A DNA stretch of 64,000 bases from an uncultured Burkholderiales bacterium (GTDB taxonomy: Bacteria > Pseudomonadota > Gammaproteobacteria > Burkholderiales > Burkholderiaceae_C). Location: assembly GCA_903932865.1 (NCBI GenBank), contig CAIZHQ010000023.1, positions 62,001 to 126,000 of the forward strand. The letters run 5' to 3'. A program made the position numbers and the translations under genes. Positions 25,613-34,429 of this stretch are shown piece after piece. The notes under the pieces were generated by a model. That model did not search any database. It saw only the letters and a list, made by a program, of their open reading frames with translations, and was not told the origin of the DNA. Every line of letters begins with the position of its first letter. Position 1 is the first letter of the stretch.

Positions 25613-26403
25613 TGCATTTGAATCTTCAAAATCGCGTGGCACTGATCACCGGTGGCAGCAAGGGCATTGGCTATGCAATGGCCCATCATTTGGGACAGGC
25701 AGGTGCCCGCCTGGTGATTTGTGCACGGCATGAAACAACCCTGAAAGAGGCCTGCACCTCACTGCAAGCCCAAGGAATGGATGTCCTGAGTGTGGTGGCA
25801 GATGTCTCTGTGCCGCAGCATATCGATGCACTGGTGGCCAGCGCCCATGCACATTTCGGACGGATCGACATGCTCATCAACAATGCTGTCAGCTCTTCTC
25901 AGAACGAGTTCGACGCCTTGTCAGACGAAGATTGGCAACACCACATCAACATCAAACTCATGGGCTACATCCGCTGTGCACGCGCTGTTCTACCGCACAT
26001 GAAATCCCAGAACTGGGGGCGCATTGTCAACATGGCGGGCATCACGGCACGAGATGTCAGCGCCTACCGAATGACCAATGGCGTGGTCAACGCGGGCGTC
26101 ACAAATTTCACGAAGCATCTGGCCGAACAAGTTGGGGCATTCGGGGTGACCGTCAATGCGATCCATCCAGGCTACACCTGGACGCCCCGGCTTGAATCGG
26201 CTCTTGAAAAATGGGCGGCACTGGAAAACATGACCGTCGAACAAGTCACCGCACTCAGGCTGAAGGAAATTCCCACAGGTCGTTTCATGCAACCTGAAGA
26301 CATGGCCCGGCTGGCTGTTTTCTTGTGCAGCGATGCTGCCAGCGCGATCACCGGACAAGCTATCGCGGTGGATGGTGGCTCTGGTCGCGCCATACCTTAC
26401 TGA
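25612..26403 (+). CDS. Short-chain dehydrogenase-like protein with altered catalytic residues
   Basis: 263 residues of classical SDR fold. The NAD(P) motif GGSKGIG is at 14-20 and the NNA motif at 90-92. At the usual YxxxK site it reads Y152-R-M-T-N156, so the lysine is replaced by asparagine, and the serine position falls in a shortened NMAG segment. Either the enzyme uses other residues, or it is a lyase/isomerase or non-catalytic SDR. The ATG overlaps the previous stop by one base (TGATG) with GAGG upstream, so it is coupled to the enolase-superfamily gene and ends the operon. Confidence 0.85.
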   Translation: MHLNLQNRVALITGGSKGIGYAMAHHLGQAGARLVICARHETTLKEACTSLQAQGMDVLSVVADVSVPQHIDALVASAHAHFGRIDMLINNAVSSSQNEFDALSDEDWQHHINIKLMGYIRCARAVLPHMKSQNWGRIVNMAGITARDVSAYRMTNGVVNAGVTNFTKHLAEQVGAFGVTVNAIHPGYTWTPRLESALEKWAALENMTVEQVTALRLKEIPTGRFMQPEDMARLAVFLCSDAASAITGQAIAVDGGSGRAIPY

Positions 26404-26418
26404 AGACGACGGCAGCGA

Positions 26419-26436
26419 AATCAGGTGCACCTGATT
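26419..26436. repeat. Perfect 18-base palindrome in a convergent gap
   Basis: AATCAGGTGCACCTGATT is a perfect inverted repeat with no spacer, located 16 bases after the SDR stop and upstream of a hairpin belonging to the opposite gene. It is not followed by a T-run. It could be a DNA-binding site or an RNA cruciform at the transcript end. Confidence 0.6.
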
Positions 26437-26448
26437 CAGGAGGTCCAA

Positions 26449-26480
26449 GCAAAACGCAGAAGTTTTGACACCTCTGCGTT
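26449..26480 (-). terminator. Likely terminator of the fadB-like gene
   Basis: On the minus strand, AACGCAGA (26480-26473) pairs with TCTGCGTT (26460-26453) across a 12-base loop and is followed by TTGC. It lies about 32 bases past the fadB-like stop. The T-run is short, so efficiency is uncertain. Confidence 0.55.
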
Positions 26481-26511
26481 GGTTTGGATCCGCGGGTCGC
26501 ACCTCAGTCGT

Positions 26512-28671
26512 TCAATACACCGGCTGATGCTGCTTCAAGCTCGCCATCACTTGCGCTGTCAGCACAAACCCCGCGCCATACAGCGCCGCCAATTCAGCAC
26601 ACCGCTTGGCAAACACATCCACGCCTTGACCATAGATGAACTGCAACGCCCCGCCCGTCCAGGCCGGAAAGCCGATGCCGAAGATCGAGCCGATGTTGCC
26701 GTCGTGCACCGAGGTCAGCACGCCTTCTTGCAGGCAGCGGGCGGTTTCCACGGCTTGGCGGTACAGCAGGCGGTCTTGGATGTCTTGCTGGTTGTAGCTG
26801 ACGTCTGATTTTCCAAAACGGGTTTTCAGTTCAGGCCACAGCGTCTTTTTTTGCCCTGCGGGGTAGTCGTAAAAACCACCGCCTGCAGCGCGGCCGGGGC
26901 GCTTGAGTTCTTTGACCATGCGCTCGACCAGCAGCTCGCCGGGCGTGGCGGTGTGGGTTTTGCCTTCTTTGGCGAAGTCTTCGCGGGTTTGGTCCAGCAC
27001 ATGCACCGACAGCGACAGCGCCGTTTCGTCCAGCACGGCCAGCGGGCCCACCGGCATGCCCACTTGCATGGCCAGGTTCTCGATCACGGGGGCGGGGATG
27101 CCCTCGCCCAGCATGGCCGCGCCTTCCATCACAAAGGTGCCAAAGGTGCGGCTGGTGTAGAAGCCGCGTGAGTCGTTTACCACGATCGGCAGCTTGCCCA
27201 GGGCCTGCACATAGTCGTATGCCCGGGCGATGGTCTCATCGTCGGTTTGTGCGCCACGGATGATCTCCACCAGCTGCATCTTGTCGACGGGGCTAAAAAA
27301 ATGGATGCCCACGAATTTGTTGGCGTTGGCGCTGGCCGTGGCCAGGCCGCTGATGGGCAAGGTGGAGGTGTTGCTGGCAAAGAAGCCGCCTTCGGCGAGC
27401 ATGGGCTCGGCCTCTTGCGTGACGCGGGCTTTGAGTTCGCGGTTTTCAAACACGGCTTCGATGATCAAGTCGCAGCCCTTGAGGTCTGCGGCGCTGGCCG
27501 TAGGCTGGATGAGTGACAACAAGGCCGCTTGTTTGTCCGCCGTCATGCGGCCTTTGTCCACGCGCTTTTGGGTGAGCTTGTGGCTGTAGGCCTTGCCTTT
27601 TTCAGCGGCCTCAATGCTCACGTCTTTGAGCACCGTGGCGATGCCCCGGTTGGCTTGCGAATACGCGATGCCCGAGCCCATCATGCCTGCGCCCAAGATG
27701 CCCACTTTTTGCGGCTTGTAGCGCGGCACATCTTTCGGGCGGCTTTGGCCGCCCTTGATGCTGTTCATGTTGAAGAAGAAGGTGTTGATCATGTTGCGCG
27801 CCACCTGGCTGGTCATCAAGCCAGCGAGGTAACGGCTTTCGATGCGCATGGCGGTGTCAAAGTCCACCATCGCGCCTTCGACCATGGCGGCCAGCGCCGC
27901 TTCAGGCGCAGGGTACAGGCCGCGTGTTTTTTGTTTGAGCACGGCCGGGGCCACGCTCAGCATGCCCGCGATCTTGGGGTTGCTCGGCGTGCCGCCGGGC
28001 ATTTTGTAGTCCTTGCGGTCCCACAGGTGCTGGGCCGCTTCGGGTTGACCTTGCGATGCCGCAATGTGCGCCAAAGCGCGGGGGCGCAGCTGGTCGTCGC
28101 TGGCCACCAGTTCGTGCACCAGGCCCAGCTTTTGCGCTTCTTCGGGGCCAAACAATTTGCTTTCCAGCACATAGGGCTGTGCGGCCAGCAGGCCCAATTG
28201 GCGTGTCATTTTGGTGATGCCGCCGCCACCCGGGATCAAGCCCAGCGTGACTTCGGGCAAACCAAATTGGGTTTTGGGGTTGGCCGTGGCGATGCGGTGG
28301 TGGCCCACCAGCGCCACTTCCCAGCCACCGCCTAGGGCCGAGCCATTGAGGCAGCTGACCACCGGCACACCCAGGGTTTCGAGGGTGCGAAAACTTTTCT
28401 TGATGGCTTCGATCTCGGCAAAGACACGCGGGCCGTCAGAGGCTTGTGAACGCATCACACCCTTGAGGTCGGCCCCCGCAAAAAACGTGGACTTGGCCGA
28501 GGCCAGGATGACGCCCTTGATCTGGGCTTTGTCTTGCACGACTTGCTCGGCCGCCTGGGTCAGGTCGGCCTGCCATTGCAGGCACATGGTGTTGACCGGC
28601 GAGCCCTGCTCGTCAAAGGTGATGGTGGCGATGCCGTCCGCCAGTTCGTAGCGCAGTGTTTTCAAAATCAT
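26512..28671 (-). CDS. Bifunctional enoyl-CoA hydratase / 3-hydroxyacyl-CoA dehydrogenase (FadB/FadJ-like)
   Basis: 719 residues, the size of FadB/FadJ. The crotonase half (1-190) keeps both glutamates (GGGWEVAL and GLPEVTLG). The 3-hydroxyacyl-CoA dehydrogenase half starts with the NAD motif GILGAGMMGSGIA (about 315) and has the catalytic histidine in FVGIHFFSPVDKM. Together they hydrate enoyl-CoA and oxidise the hydroxyacyl-CoA in beta-oxidation. The start at 28671 follows GGGAG. The gene lies 16 bases downstream of a thiolase on the same strand, making a complete beta-oxidation pair in fadA-then-fadB order. Confidence 0.92.
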   Translation of the reverse strand: MILKTLRYELADGIATITFDEQGSPVNTMCLQWQADLTQAAEQVVQDKAQIKGVILASAKSTFFAGADLKGVMRSQASDGPRVFAEIEAIKKSFRTLETLGVPVVSCLNGSALGGGWEVALVGHHRIATANPKTQFGLPEVTLGLIPGGGGITKMTRQLGLLAAQPYVLESKLFGPEEAQKLGLVHELVASDDQLRPRALAHIAASQGQPEAAQHLWDRKDYKMPGGTPSNPKIAGMLSVAPAVLKQKTRGLYPAPEAALAAMVEGAMVDFDTAMRIESRYLAGLMTSQVARNMINTFFFNMNSIKGGQSRPKDVPRYKPQKVGILGAGMMGSGIAYSQANRGIATVLKDVSIEAAEKGKAYSHKLTQKRVDKGRMTADKQAALLSLIQPTASAADLKGCDLIIEAVFENRELKARVTQEAEPMLAEGGFFASNTSTLPISGLATASANANKFVGIHFFSPVDKMQLVEIIRGAQTDDETIARAYDYVQALGKLPIVVNDSRGFYTSRTFGTFVMEGAAMLGEGIPAPVIENLAMQVGMPVGPLAVLDETALSLSVHVLDQTREDFAKEGKTHTATPGELLVERMVKELKRPGRAAGGGFYDYPAGQKKTLWPELKTRFGKSDVSYNQQDIQDRLLYRQAVETARCLQEGVLTSVHDGNIGSIFGIGFPAWTGGALQFIYGQGVDVFAKRCAELAALYGAGFVLTAQVMASLKQHQPVY

Positions 28672-28687
28672 TTTGGTGTCTCCCGGG

Positions 28688-29893
28688 TCAAACGCGTTCA
28701 ACGATGGTGGCGATGCCCATGCCGCCGCCCACACACAAAGTGGCCAAGCCGTAGCGCAGTTGGCGGCGGTGCAACTCGTCGATCAAAGTGCCCAAAATCA
28801 TCGCGCCTGTGGCCCCCAGCGGGTGGCCCATGGCGATCGCACCGCCGTTGACGTTGACCTTCTCGTGCGGCACACCCATCTCTTGCATGAACTTCATGGG
28901 CACAGCGGCGAAGGCTTCGTTCACCTCGAACAAATCGATCTGGTCAATCGTCAGGCCCGCCTTGGCCAGCGCCTTGCGCGCTGCCGGCATGGGGCCGGTC
29001 AGCATGATGGTCGGGTCGGCCCCCGACAAGGCCACCGATACGATGCGCGCACGCGGCGTGAGGCCATGGGTTTTGCCTGCGGCCTCAGAGCCGATCAACA
29101 CCGCTGCTGCGCCGTCCACGATGCCCGAAGAGTTGCCCGCGTGGTGCACATGGTGGATGCGCTCGACTTGCGGGTAGCGCTGCAAAGCCACGGCGTCAAA
29201 ACCCATCGCGCCCAGTTGCTCAAACGAAGCTTTGAGGCCGCCCAGAGTTGCCACCGTGGTGCTGGGTTTGATGAATTCGTCTTGCGCCAGGATGACCTGA
29301 CCGAGCTTGTCTTTGACCGGCACGACCGAGCCATCGAAGTAGCCCGCAGCACGCGCTGCGGTGGCGCGCCTTTGCGACTCGACCGCGAAGGCGTCCACAT
29401 CGTGGCGTGTAAAACCACTCATGGTGGCGATCAAGTCTGCGCCAATGCCTTGGGGCACAAACAGCGTGGCGCTGTTGGTTTCCGGGTCTTGCGCCCAAGC
29501 GCCGCCATCCGCGCCAATCGGCACGCGGCTCATGCTCTCCAGGCCCCCGGCCACGACCAAGTCTTCCCAGCCGCTGCGCACTTTCATGGCCGCCATGTTG
29601 ACCGCTTCCAGGCCCGAGGCGCAAAAGCGGTTGAGTTGCACGCCCGAGCAGCGCCAGTCCCAGCCTGCGGCCAGCGCCGCCACTTTGGGGATCACCGAGC
29701 CTTGTTCGCCAATGGGCGAGACCACGCCCATGACCACATCGTCCACCGCCGCGGTGTCGAACTGGTTGCGGCTTTGCAGCTCACGCAGCACGCCCGACAG
29801 CAAGCTGATGGGCTTGACTTCGTGCAAGCTGCCGTCTTTTTTGCCTTTGCCACGCGGTGTGCGTATGGCGTCATAAACAAATGCTTCGCTCAT
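28688..29893 (-). CDS. Acetyl-CoA C-acyltransferase (FadA-type thiolase)
   Basis: 401 residues. Thiolase landmarks: the nucleophilic cysteine in [11 protein letters not shown], the histidine in [14 protein letters not shown] and the second cysteine in LCVGGGMG. It performs the last, thiolytic step of beta-oxidation and sits directly upstream of the fadB-like gene. Its promoter is in the 122-base gap shared with the divergent acyl-CoA dehydrogenase operon, where a TATACT -10 candidate (29954 down to 29949) faces leftward. Confidence 0.92.
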   Translation of the reverse strand: MSEAFVYDAIRTPRGKGKKDGSLHEVKPISLLSGVLRELQSRNQFDTAAVDDVVMGVVSPIGEQGSVIPKVAALAAGWDWRCSGVQLNRFCASGLEAVNMAAMKVRSGWEDLVVAGGLESMSRVPIGADGGAWAQDPETNSATLFVPQGIGADLIATMSGFTRHDVDAFAVESQRRATAARAAGYFDGSVVPVKDKLGQVILAQDEFIKPSTTVATLGGLKASFEQLGAMGFDAVALQRYPQVERIHHVHHAGNSSGIVDGAAAVLIGSEAAGKTHGLTPRARIVSVALSGADPTIMLTGPMPAARKALAKAGLTIDQIDLFEVNEAFAAVPMKFMQEMGVPHEKVNVNGGAIAMGHPLGATGAMILGTLIDELHRRQLRYGLATLCVGGGMGIATIVERV

Positions 29894-29960
29894 GCTGTCT
29901 CCTGGGGGTCATCAGGGGGTTTGCCCTGTGTTGCGGGGTTTTCCAAACAGTATAGACTTT

Positions 29961-29984
29961 TACCAAGCAACCGCTTTGTATAAA
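29961..29984 (+). promoter_or_regulatory. Candidate TetR operator overlapping the -10 of the acyl-CoA carboxylase operon
   Basis: TACCAAGC (29961-29968) and GCTTTGTA (29973-29980) form an imperfect palindrome (7 of 8 pairs) with a 4-base spacer. A TATAAA -10 candidate (29979-29984) overlaps its right arm. The second gene of the downstream operon encodes a TetR regulator, so autorepression from this site is plausible. Confidence 0.45.
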
Positions 29985-30015
29985 TCTTCCATCTCCAGTC
30001 CAACAGGTGACACCC

Positions 30016-31179
30016 ATGATCGAACGCACACTTTTCAACGCCGAGCACGAGGCCTTTCGCGACAGCTTTCGCCGCTTCATGGACAAGGAAATCGCGCCCC
30101 ACCACGAGGCCTGGGAAGAGCAAGGCTACGTAGACCGCGCCGTGTGGGACAAAGCCGGTGAGAACGGCTTTTTGTGCATGACCTTGCCCGAGGCCTATGG
30201 CGGCTCAGACGCAGACAAGCTGTATTCGGTGGTGCAGATGGAGGAACTCTCACGCGCAGGCTTCACCGGCATTGGCTATGGCCTGCACAGCGAGATCGTC
30301 GCCCCTTACATCCTGCATTACGGCACCGAAGCACAAAAACAAAAGTACCTGCCCAAGCTGGCCAGCGGCGAGATGGTGGGCGCGATTGCCATGAGCGAAC
30401 CGGCGGCGGGCTCGGACCTGCAAGGCGTCAAAACGACAGCGATGCTCCAGCCGGATGGCACTTACCTCATCAACGGCAGTAAGACCTTCATCACCAACGG
30501 CTGGCACGCCGACTTGGTCATCCTGGTGGCCAAGACCGACCCGGCCGCCGGCGCCAAAGGCACCAGCTTGTTCTTGATCGAGCGCGGCATGCCTGGCTTT
30601 GAAAAAGGCAAGCGCTTGAAGAAGCTGGGCCTGAAGGCGCAAGACACGTCCGAGCTGTTTTTTGACAACGTCAAGGTCAGCGCCGACCAGCTGTTGGGTG
30701 GCACGGCCATGCAGGGCAAGGGCTTCATTTGCCTGATGGAGCAGCTGCCTTGGGAGCGACTGCAAATCGCCATTGGCGGCATTGCCGCAGCACAAGCAGC
30801 CATCGACTGGACCGTGCAGTACGTGAAGGACCGCAAGGTGTTTGGCCAGGCCGTGGGCCATTACCAAAACACCCGTTACACCCTGGCCGAGCTGCAAACC
30901 GAGGTGCAGGTGGCGCGAGTGTTTGTCGACAAATGCTCTGAACTGCTGCTGCATGACAAGCTTGACACGGCCACCGCCAGCATGGCTAAGTACTGGTGCT
31001 CGGACCTGCAGTGCAAAGTGATGGACGAATGCGTGCAACTGCACGGTGGTTATGGCTACATGTGGGAATACCCCATCACCCGCGCCTATGCCGACGCCCG
31101 CGTGCAGCGTATCTATGGCGGCACCAACGAGATCATGAAAGAAGTGATCTCGCGCAGCATGGGTTTGGCGGGGCGTTGA
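30016..31179 (+). CDS. Acyl-CoA dehydrogenase (first of three in the operon)
   Basis: 387 residues, the usual FAD-dependent acyl-CoA dehydrogenase length. It has the flavin-binding block AMSEPAAGSDLQG and the C-terminal IYGGTNEIMKEV, whose glutamate is the usual catalytic base position. It makes a 2,3-enoyl-CoA and passes electrons to ETF. ATG at 30016 is preferred over a GTG at 30007 because AGG lies 8 bases before it. It starts the rightward operon and is followed 4 bases later by a TetR gene. Confidence 0.92.
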   Translation: MIERTLFNAEHEAFRDSFRRFMDKEIAPHHEAWEEQGYVDRAVWDKAGENGFLCMTLPEAYGGSDADKLYSVVQMEELSRAGFTGIGYGLHSEIVAPYILHYGTEAQKQKYLPKLASGEMVGAIAMSEPAAGSDLQGVKTTAMLQPDGTYLINGSKTFITNGWHADLVILVAKTDPAAGAKGTSLFLIERGMPGFEKGKRLKKLGLKAQDTSELFFDNVKVSADQLLGGTAMQGKGFICLMEQLPWERLQIAIGGIAAAQAAIDWTVQYVKDRKVFGQAVGHYQNTRYTLAELQTEVQVARVFVDKCSELLLHDKLDTATASMAKYWCSDLQCKVMDECVQLHGGYGYMWEYPITRAYADARVQRIYGGTNEIMKEVISRSMGLAGR

Positions 31180-31183
31180 GCGC

Positions 31184-31894
31184 ATGACCGAAGTGGCTGA
31201 GCCCAAACGCACACGCGGCCGCCCCCGCAAAACCGAGAATGAGCGTGACGACGGCAACCGCCGACAAGCACTCATCTCCGCAGCGGCGCAGCTGTTTCAC
31301 GGCAAGGGTTACGACGCCACCAGCACCCGCGAGATCGCGGCGCGGGTGGGCATGCAGTCGGGCTCCCCGTTTTATCACTTTGGCAACAAACAAGACCTTT
31401 TGCTGGCGGTGATGGTGGAAGGCATGAAGCAAGCCAGCCAAAGGCAAGAAGCCGCCCGCGCGGGTCTGCCGAATGACCTGCCGCCACGCGAACAATTGCG
31501 CGCACTGATCCGCAACCAGTTCGATGTGCTGCTGGGGCCTGACAGCGATTTCATCCCGGTGATGCTGTACGAATGGCGGTCTTTGAGCGCCGAGCAGCGC
31601 CAAACCATCACACAAATCAAGGACGGCTACGAAGCCGCCTGGACGCCGGTGTTGCAAGCGCTTTATGCCAGCGGGCAACTGCAAGCCCCAGTGGCTTTGG
31701 CCCGGCTGATGATCTTCGGCGCCTTGAATTGGGCGGTTCAGTGGTACCAGCCGCCTGACCCCAAATCAAGCACCACAGCCGCCAAGCGTGCCGGCAAAGC
31801 AGCGCCCCAAACAACACGGAACAGCCCGCCACGCGCCTCGCTGGACGATTTGACCGCGGCCGCACTGGCCTTGTTTTTGAGAGACCCTGCATGA
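31184..31894 (+). CDS. TetR-family regulator of the acyl-CoA operon
   Basis: 236 residues. A basic RGRPRK AT-hook-like leader is followed by the TetR helix-turn-helix (STREIAARVGMQSGSPFYHF, about 46-65), a ligand domain to about 190 and a lysine/proline-rich linker before the last helix. It is embedded as gene 2 of the operon, 4 bases after the dehydrogenase, and overlaps the next gene by ATGA. This is the usual layout of an acyl-CoA- or terpenoid-sensing repressor controlling its own operon (compare AtuR). Confidence 0.9.
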   Translation: MTEVAEPKRTRGRPRKTENERDDGNRRQALISAAAQLFHGKGYDATSTREIAARVGMQSGSPFYHFGNKQDLLLAVMVEGMKQASQRQEAARAGLPNDLPPREQLRALIRNQFDVLLGPDSDFIPVMLYEWRSLSAEQRQTITQIKDGYEAAWTPVLQALYASGQLQAPVALARLMIFGALNWAVQWYQPPDPKSSTTAAKRAGKAAPQTTRNSPPRASLDDLTAAALALFLRDPA

Positions 31895-32784
31895 ACCCCG
31901 CCACACCTTACCAATCCGTCTTTGCAGCCGACCTGCTGCGCGGACAAGTGATCCTCGTCACCGGCGGCGGCTCGGGCATTGGCCGCTGCACCGCGCACGA
32001 ACTGGCCAGCCTGGGCGCACACGTGGTGCTGGTGGGCCGCAACCCCGACAAACTGACCGCCACAGCGCAAGAAGTCACGGGTGACGGTGGTCAGGCCACT
32101 TGGCACAGCTGCGACATCCGGCGCGAAGACGATGTGAAAGCCATGGTCGCGCAGGTGGTGCAGCAGCACGGCCGCATCCACGGCCTGGTCAACAACGCGG
32201 GCGGGCAATACATTTCGCACTTGGCCAAAACCAGCGCCAAAGGCTGGCAAGCCGTCATCGACACCAACCTCACCGGCGGTTTTTTGGTGGCGCGCGAATG
32301 CTTCAACCAAAGCATGCAACAGCACGGTGGTGCGGTGGTCAACATCGTGGCCGACATGTGGGGCTCCATGCCCGGCATGGGCCACAGCGGCGCGGCGCGT
32401 GCGGGCATGGTCAGTTTTACAGAAACCGCCGCACTCGAATGGGCCGCACAAGGCGTGCGCGTCAACGCCGTGGCACCGGGTTACATCGCCAGCAGCGGCA
32501 TGGACCACTACCCGCCCGAGGCTGGAGACATGCTGCGCGCCATGCGCGCCACGGTGCCGCAAGGCCGCTTTGGCACCGAGGCCGAAACATCCGCAGCCAT
32601 TGTGTTTTTGCTGTCACCCGCTGCCAGCTTCATCAGCGGCACCGTGCTGCGTGTGGACGGTGCCCGCCCGCAAATGCGCATGGGCTGGCAACAAGCCGTG
32701 GCGAAATCCGAAGTGCAAGCTCGCGATGCGGTCAAACCCTTTGACGGCTTTCACCGCGCCGTGACCCCAAAGGTATTCCAATGA
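31891..32784 (+). CDS. SDR oxidoreductase resembling trans-2-enoyl-CoA / 2,4-dienoyl-CoA reductase
   Basis: 297 residues. The NADP motif GGGSGIG is at 25-31 and NNAG at 101-104. The usual YxxxK is replaced by H165-S-G-A-A169, within GHSGAARAGM. That same HSGAARAG pattern occurs in peroxisomal trans-2-enoyl-CoA reductase (PECR), so the variation marks the subfamily and does not suggest decay. It would reduce an enoyl- or dienoyl-CoA with NADPH, useful for branched or unsaturated terpenoid acyl chains. ATGA overlaps couple it to both neighbours. Confidence 0.85.
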   Translation: MNPATPYQSVFAADLLRGQVILVTGGGSGIGRCTAHELASLGAHVVLVGRNPDKLTATAQEVTGDGGQATWHSCDIRREDDVKAMVAQVVQQHGRIHGLVNNAGGQYISHLAKTSAKGWQAVIDTNLTGGFLVARECFNQSMQQHGGAVVNIVADMWGSMPGMGHSGAARAGMVSFTETAALEWAAQGVRVNAVAPGYIASSGMDHYPPEAGDMLRAMRATVPQGRFGTEAETSAAIVFLLSPAASFISGTVLRVDGARPQMRMGWQQAVAKSEVQARDAVKPFDGFHRAVTPKVFQ

Positions 32785-34403
32785 CTTTTGAATCCACCTG
32801 GAACCCACACAGCCCCGTGGCCCAGCAGCGGCGCGAAGCCGCGCTGGCCCGTCTGGCGCAGTGGCAGGCTCTGCAACAGCGCGCAGCGCTGGCCTCGGCC
32901 CAATCCAAACCGGTGTTCGACAAACGCGGACAGTTGCTGCCGCGTGAGCGCGTGGCCTTGCTGCTGGACCCTGGCGCCCCCTTCTTGCCGTTGTGTTCTT
33001 TGGCAGGCTTCATGCAAGACACACCAGACCCCACCAAATCGGTGCCCGGCGGCGGCATGATCGCGGGCATCGGGTTCATCTCGGGTGTGCGTTGCATGGT
33101 GGTGGCCAGCGATTCGGGCATAGAGGCCGGGGCCATACAGGCGCGGGGCTTGGAAAAAATCTTGCGCGTCCAAGAACTGGCGCTGGAAAACAAACTGCCC
33201 TTTGTGCACCTGGTCGAAAGCGCCGGGGCCAACTTGATGCAGTACAAAGTCGAGGGCTTTGTATTGGGCGGCAGCCTGTTCCGAAACCTGGCACGCCTGT
33301 CGGCGGCGGGCCTGCCGGTGCTCACGGTGCAGCACGGCTCGGGCACGGCAGGCGGGGCCTACATGCCGGGCCTGAGTGACACCGTGATCATGGTGCGTGG
33401 ACGGTCGCGGGCCTTTCTGGCCGGGCCGCCTTTGCTGAAAGCCGCCACCGGCGAAGTGGCCACCGAAGAAGAATTGGGCGGCGCCGAGATGCACACCATT
33501 GTGTCGGGCTTGGGCGAATACCTGTGCGAAGACGACCGCCACGCGCTGGGCACAGCCCGCAATGTGGTGGCGCGTTGGGACTGGGCTTCGCGCAGCACGC
33601 AACACAAAGACAATGACACGTTCAAACCACCGCGCTTTGACGCCGAAGAGCTGCTGGGCCTGATGCCCGCCCACCACCGCGAACCGATCGACATGCGCGA
33701 AGTCATCTTGCGCTTAGTGGACGACTCGGATTTTCTGGAATTCAAACCGCTGTTTGGCGCGGCCACGGTGTGTGCCCAGGCGCGCATCGGCGGCCATGCG
33801 GTGGGCCTCATCAGCAACAACGGTCCCATCGATGTGGCCGGGGCCAACAAGGCCACGCACTTCATCCAGTGGATGTGCCAGTTGGGCCACCCCATAGTCT
33901 ATTTGCAAAACACCACCGGCTACATGGTGGGCAAAGACAGCGAACAAGGCGGCATGATCAAGCACGGCTCCAAGATGATCCAAGCTGTGACCAGCGCCAC
34001 CGTGCCGCAGATCACCATCCAGTGCGGTGCCTCGTTTGGCGCAGGCAACTACGGCATGTGCGGCCGGGGTTATGCGCCGCGCTTTTTGTTCAGCTGGCCG
34101 GGGGCCAAGACGGCGGTGATGGGCGGCGAGCAGGCTGCCCGCACCATGCAGATCGTGGCCGAAGCGGGCATGGCCCGCAAAGGCATCACGCCCGACCCCG
34201 AAAAAATGCAGGCCCAGTTCGACAAGATCGTGGCCCTGTTTGAAGCGCAAGCCGATGCTTTTTACACCAGCGGCCTGGTGCTGGACGACGGCGTGATCGA
34301 CCCGCGTGACACCCGCAGCGTGCTGAGCTTTTGCCTCGACACCTGCTTGGAAGCCGCAGCCCGCCAACCCCGCGCCACCAGCTTTGGCGTGGCCCGCATG
34401 TAA
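32781..34403 (+). CDS. Biotin-dependent acyl-CoA carboxylase, carboxyltransferase (beta) subunit
   Basis: 540 residues, the length of MCC/GCC beta subunits (LiuB about 535, AtuC about 538). Two crotonase-like halves are visible: GTAGGAYMPGLSD with LAGPPLLKAATGE in the first, and GPIDVAGANKATHF, NTTGYMVGK and GASFGAGNYGMCGRGY in the second. The enzyme moves carboxyl from biotin to a 3-methyl-enoyl-CoA. Whether it is methylcrotonyl-CoA (leucine) or geranyl-CoA (acyclic terpene) carboxylase is not settled by sequence alone. There is no HMG-CoA lyase in the operon, and an AtuA homologue is nearby, which leans to geranyl-type. Confidence 0.88.
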   Translation: MTFESTWNPHSPVAQQRREAALARLAQWQALQQRAALASAQSKPVFDKRGQLLPRERVALLLDPGAPFLPLCSLAGFMQDTPDPTKSVPGGGMIAGIGFISGVRCMVVASDSGIEAGAIQARGLEKILRVQELALENKLPFVHLVESAGANLMQYKVEGFVLGGSLFRNLARLSAAGLPVLTVQHGSGTAGGAYMPGLSDTVIMVRGRSRAFLAGPPLLKAATGEVATEEELGGAEMHTIVSGLGEYLCEDDRHALGTARNVVARWDWASRSTQHKDNDTFKPPRFDAEELLGLMPAHHREPIDMREVILRLVDDSDFLEFKPLFGAATVCAQARIGGHAVGLISNNGPIDVAGANKATHFIQWMCQLGHPIVYLQNTTGYMVGKDSEQGGMIKHGSKMIQAVTSATVPQITIQCGASFGAGNYGMCGRGYAPRFLFSWPGAKTAVMGGEQAARTMQIVAEAGMARKGITPDPEKMQAQFDKIVALFEAQADAFYTSGLVLDDGVIDPRDTRSVLSFCLDTCLEAAARQPRATSFGVARM

Positions 34404-34429
34404 ACCACCCAACCCCACGGAGACACCCC

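Noticed and set aside
21667..26403. Recent horizontal transfer or mobile island
   Set aside because: No integrase, transposase, tRNA or direct repeats at the borders; codon use seems only mildly different by eye.
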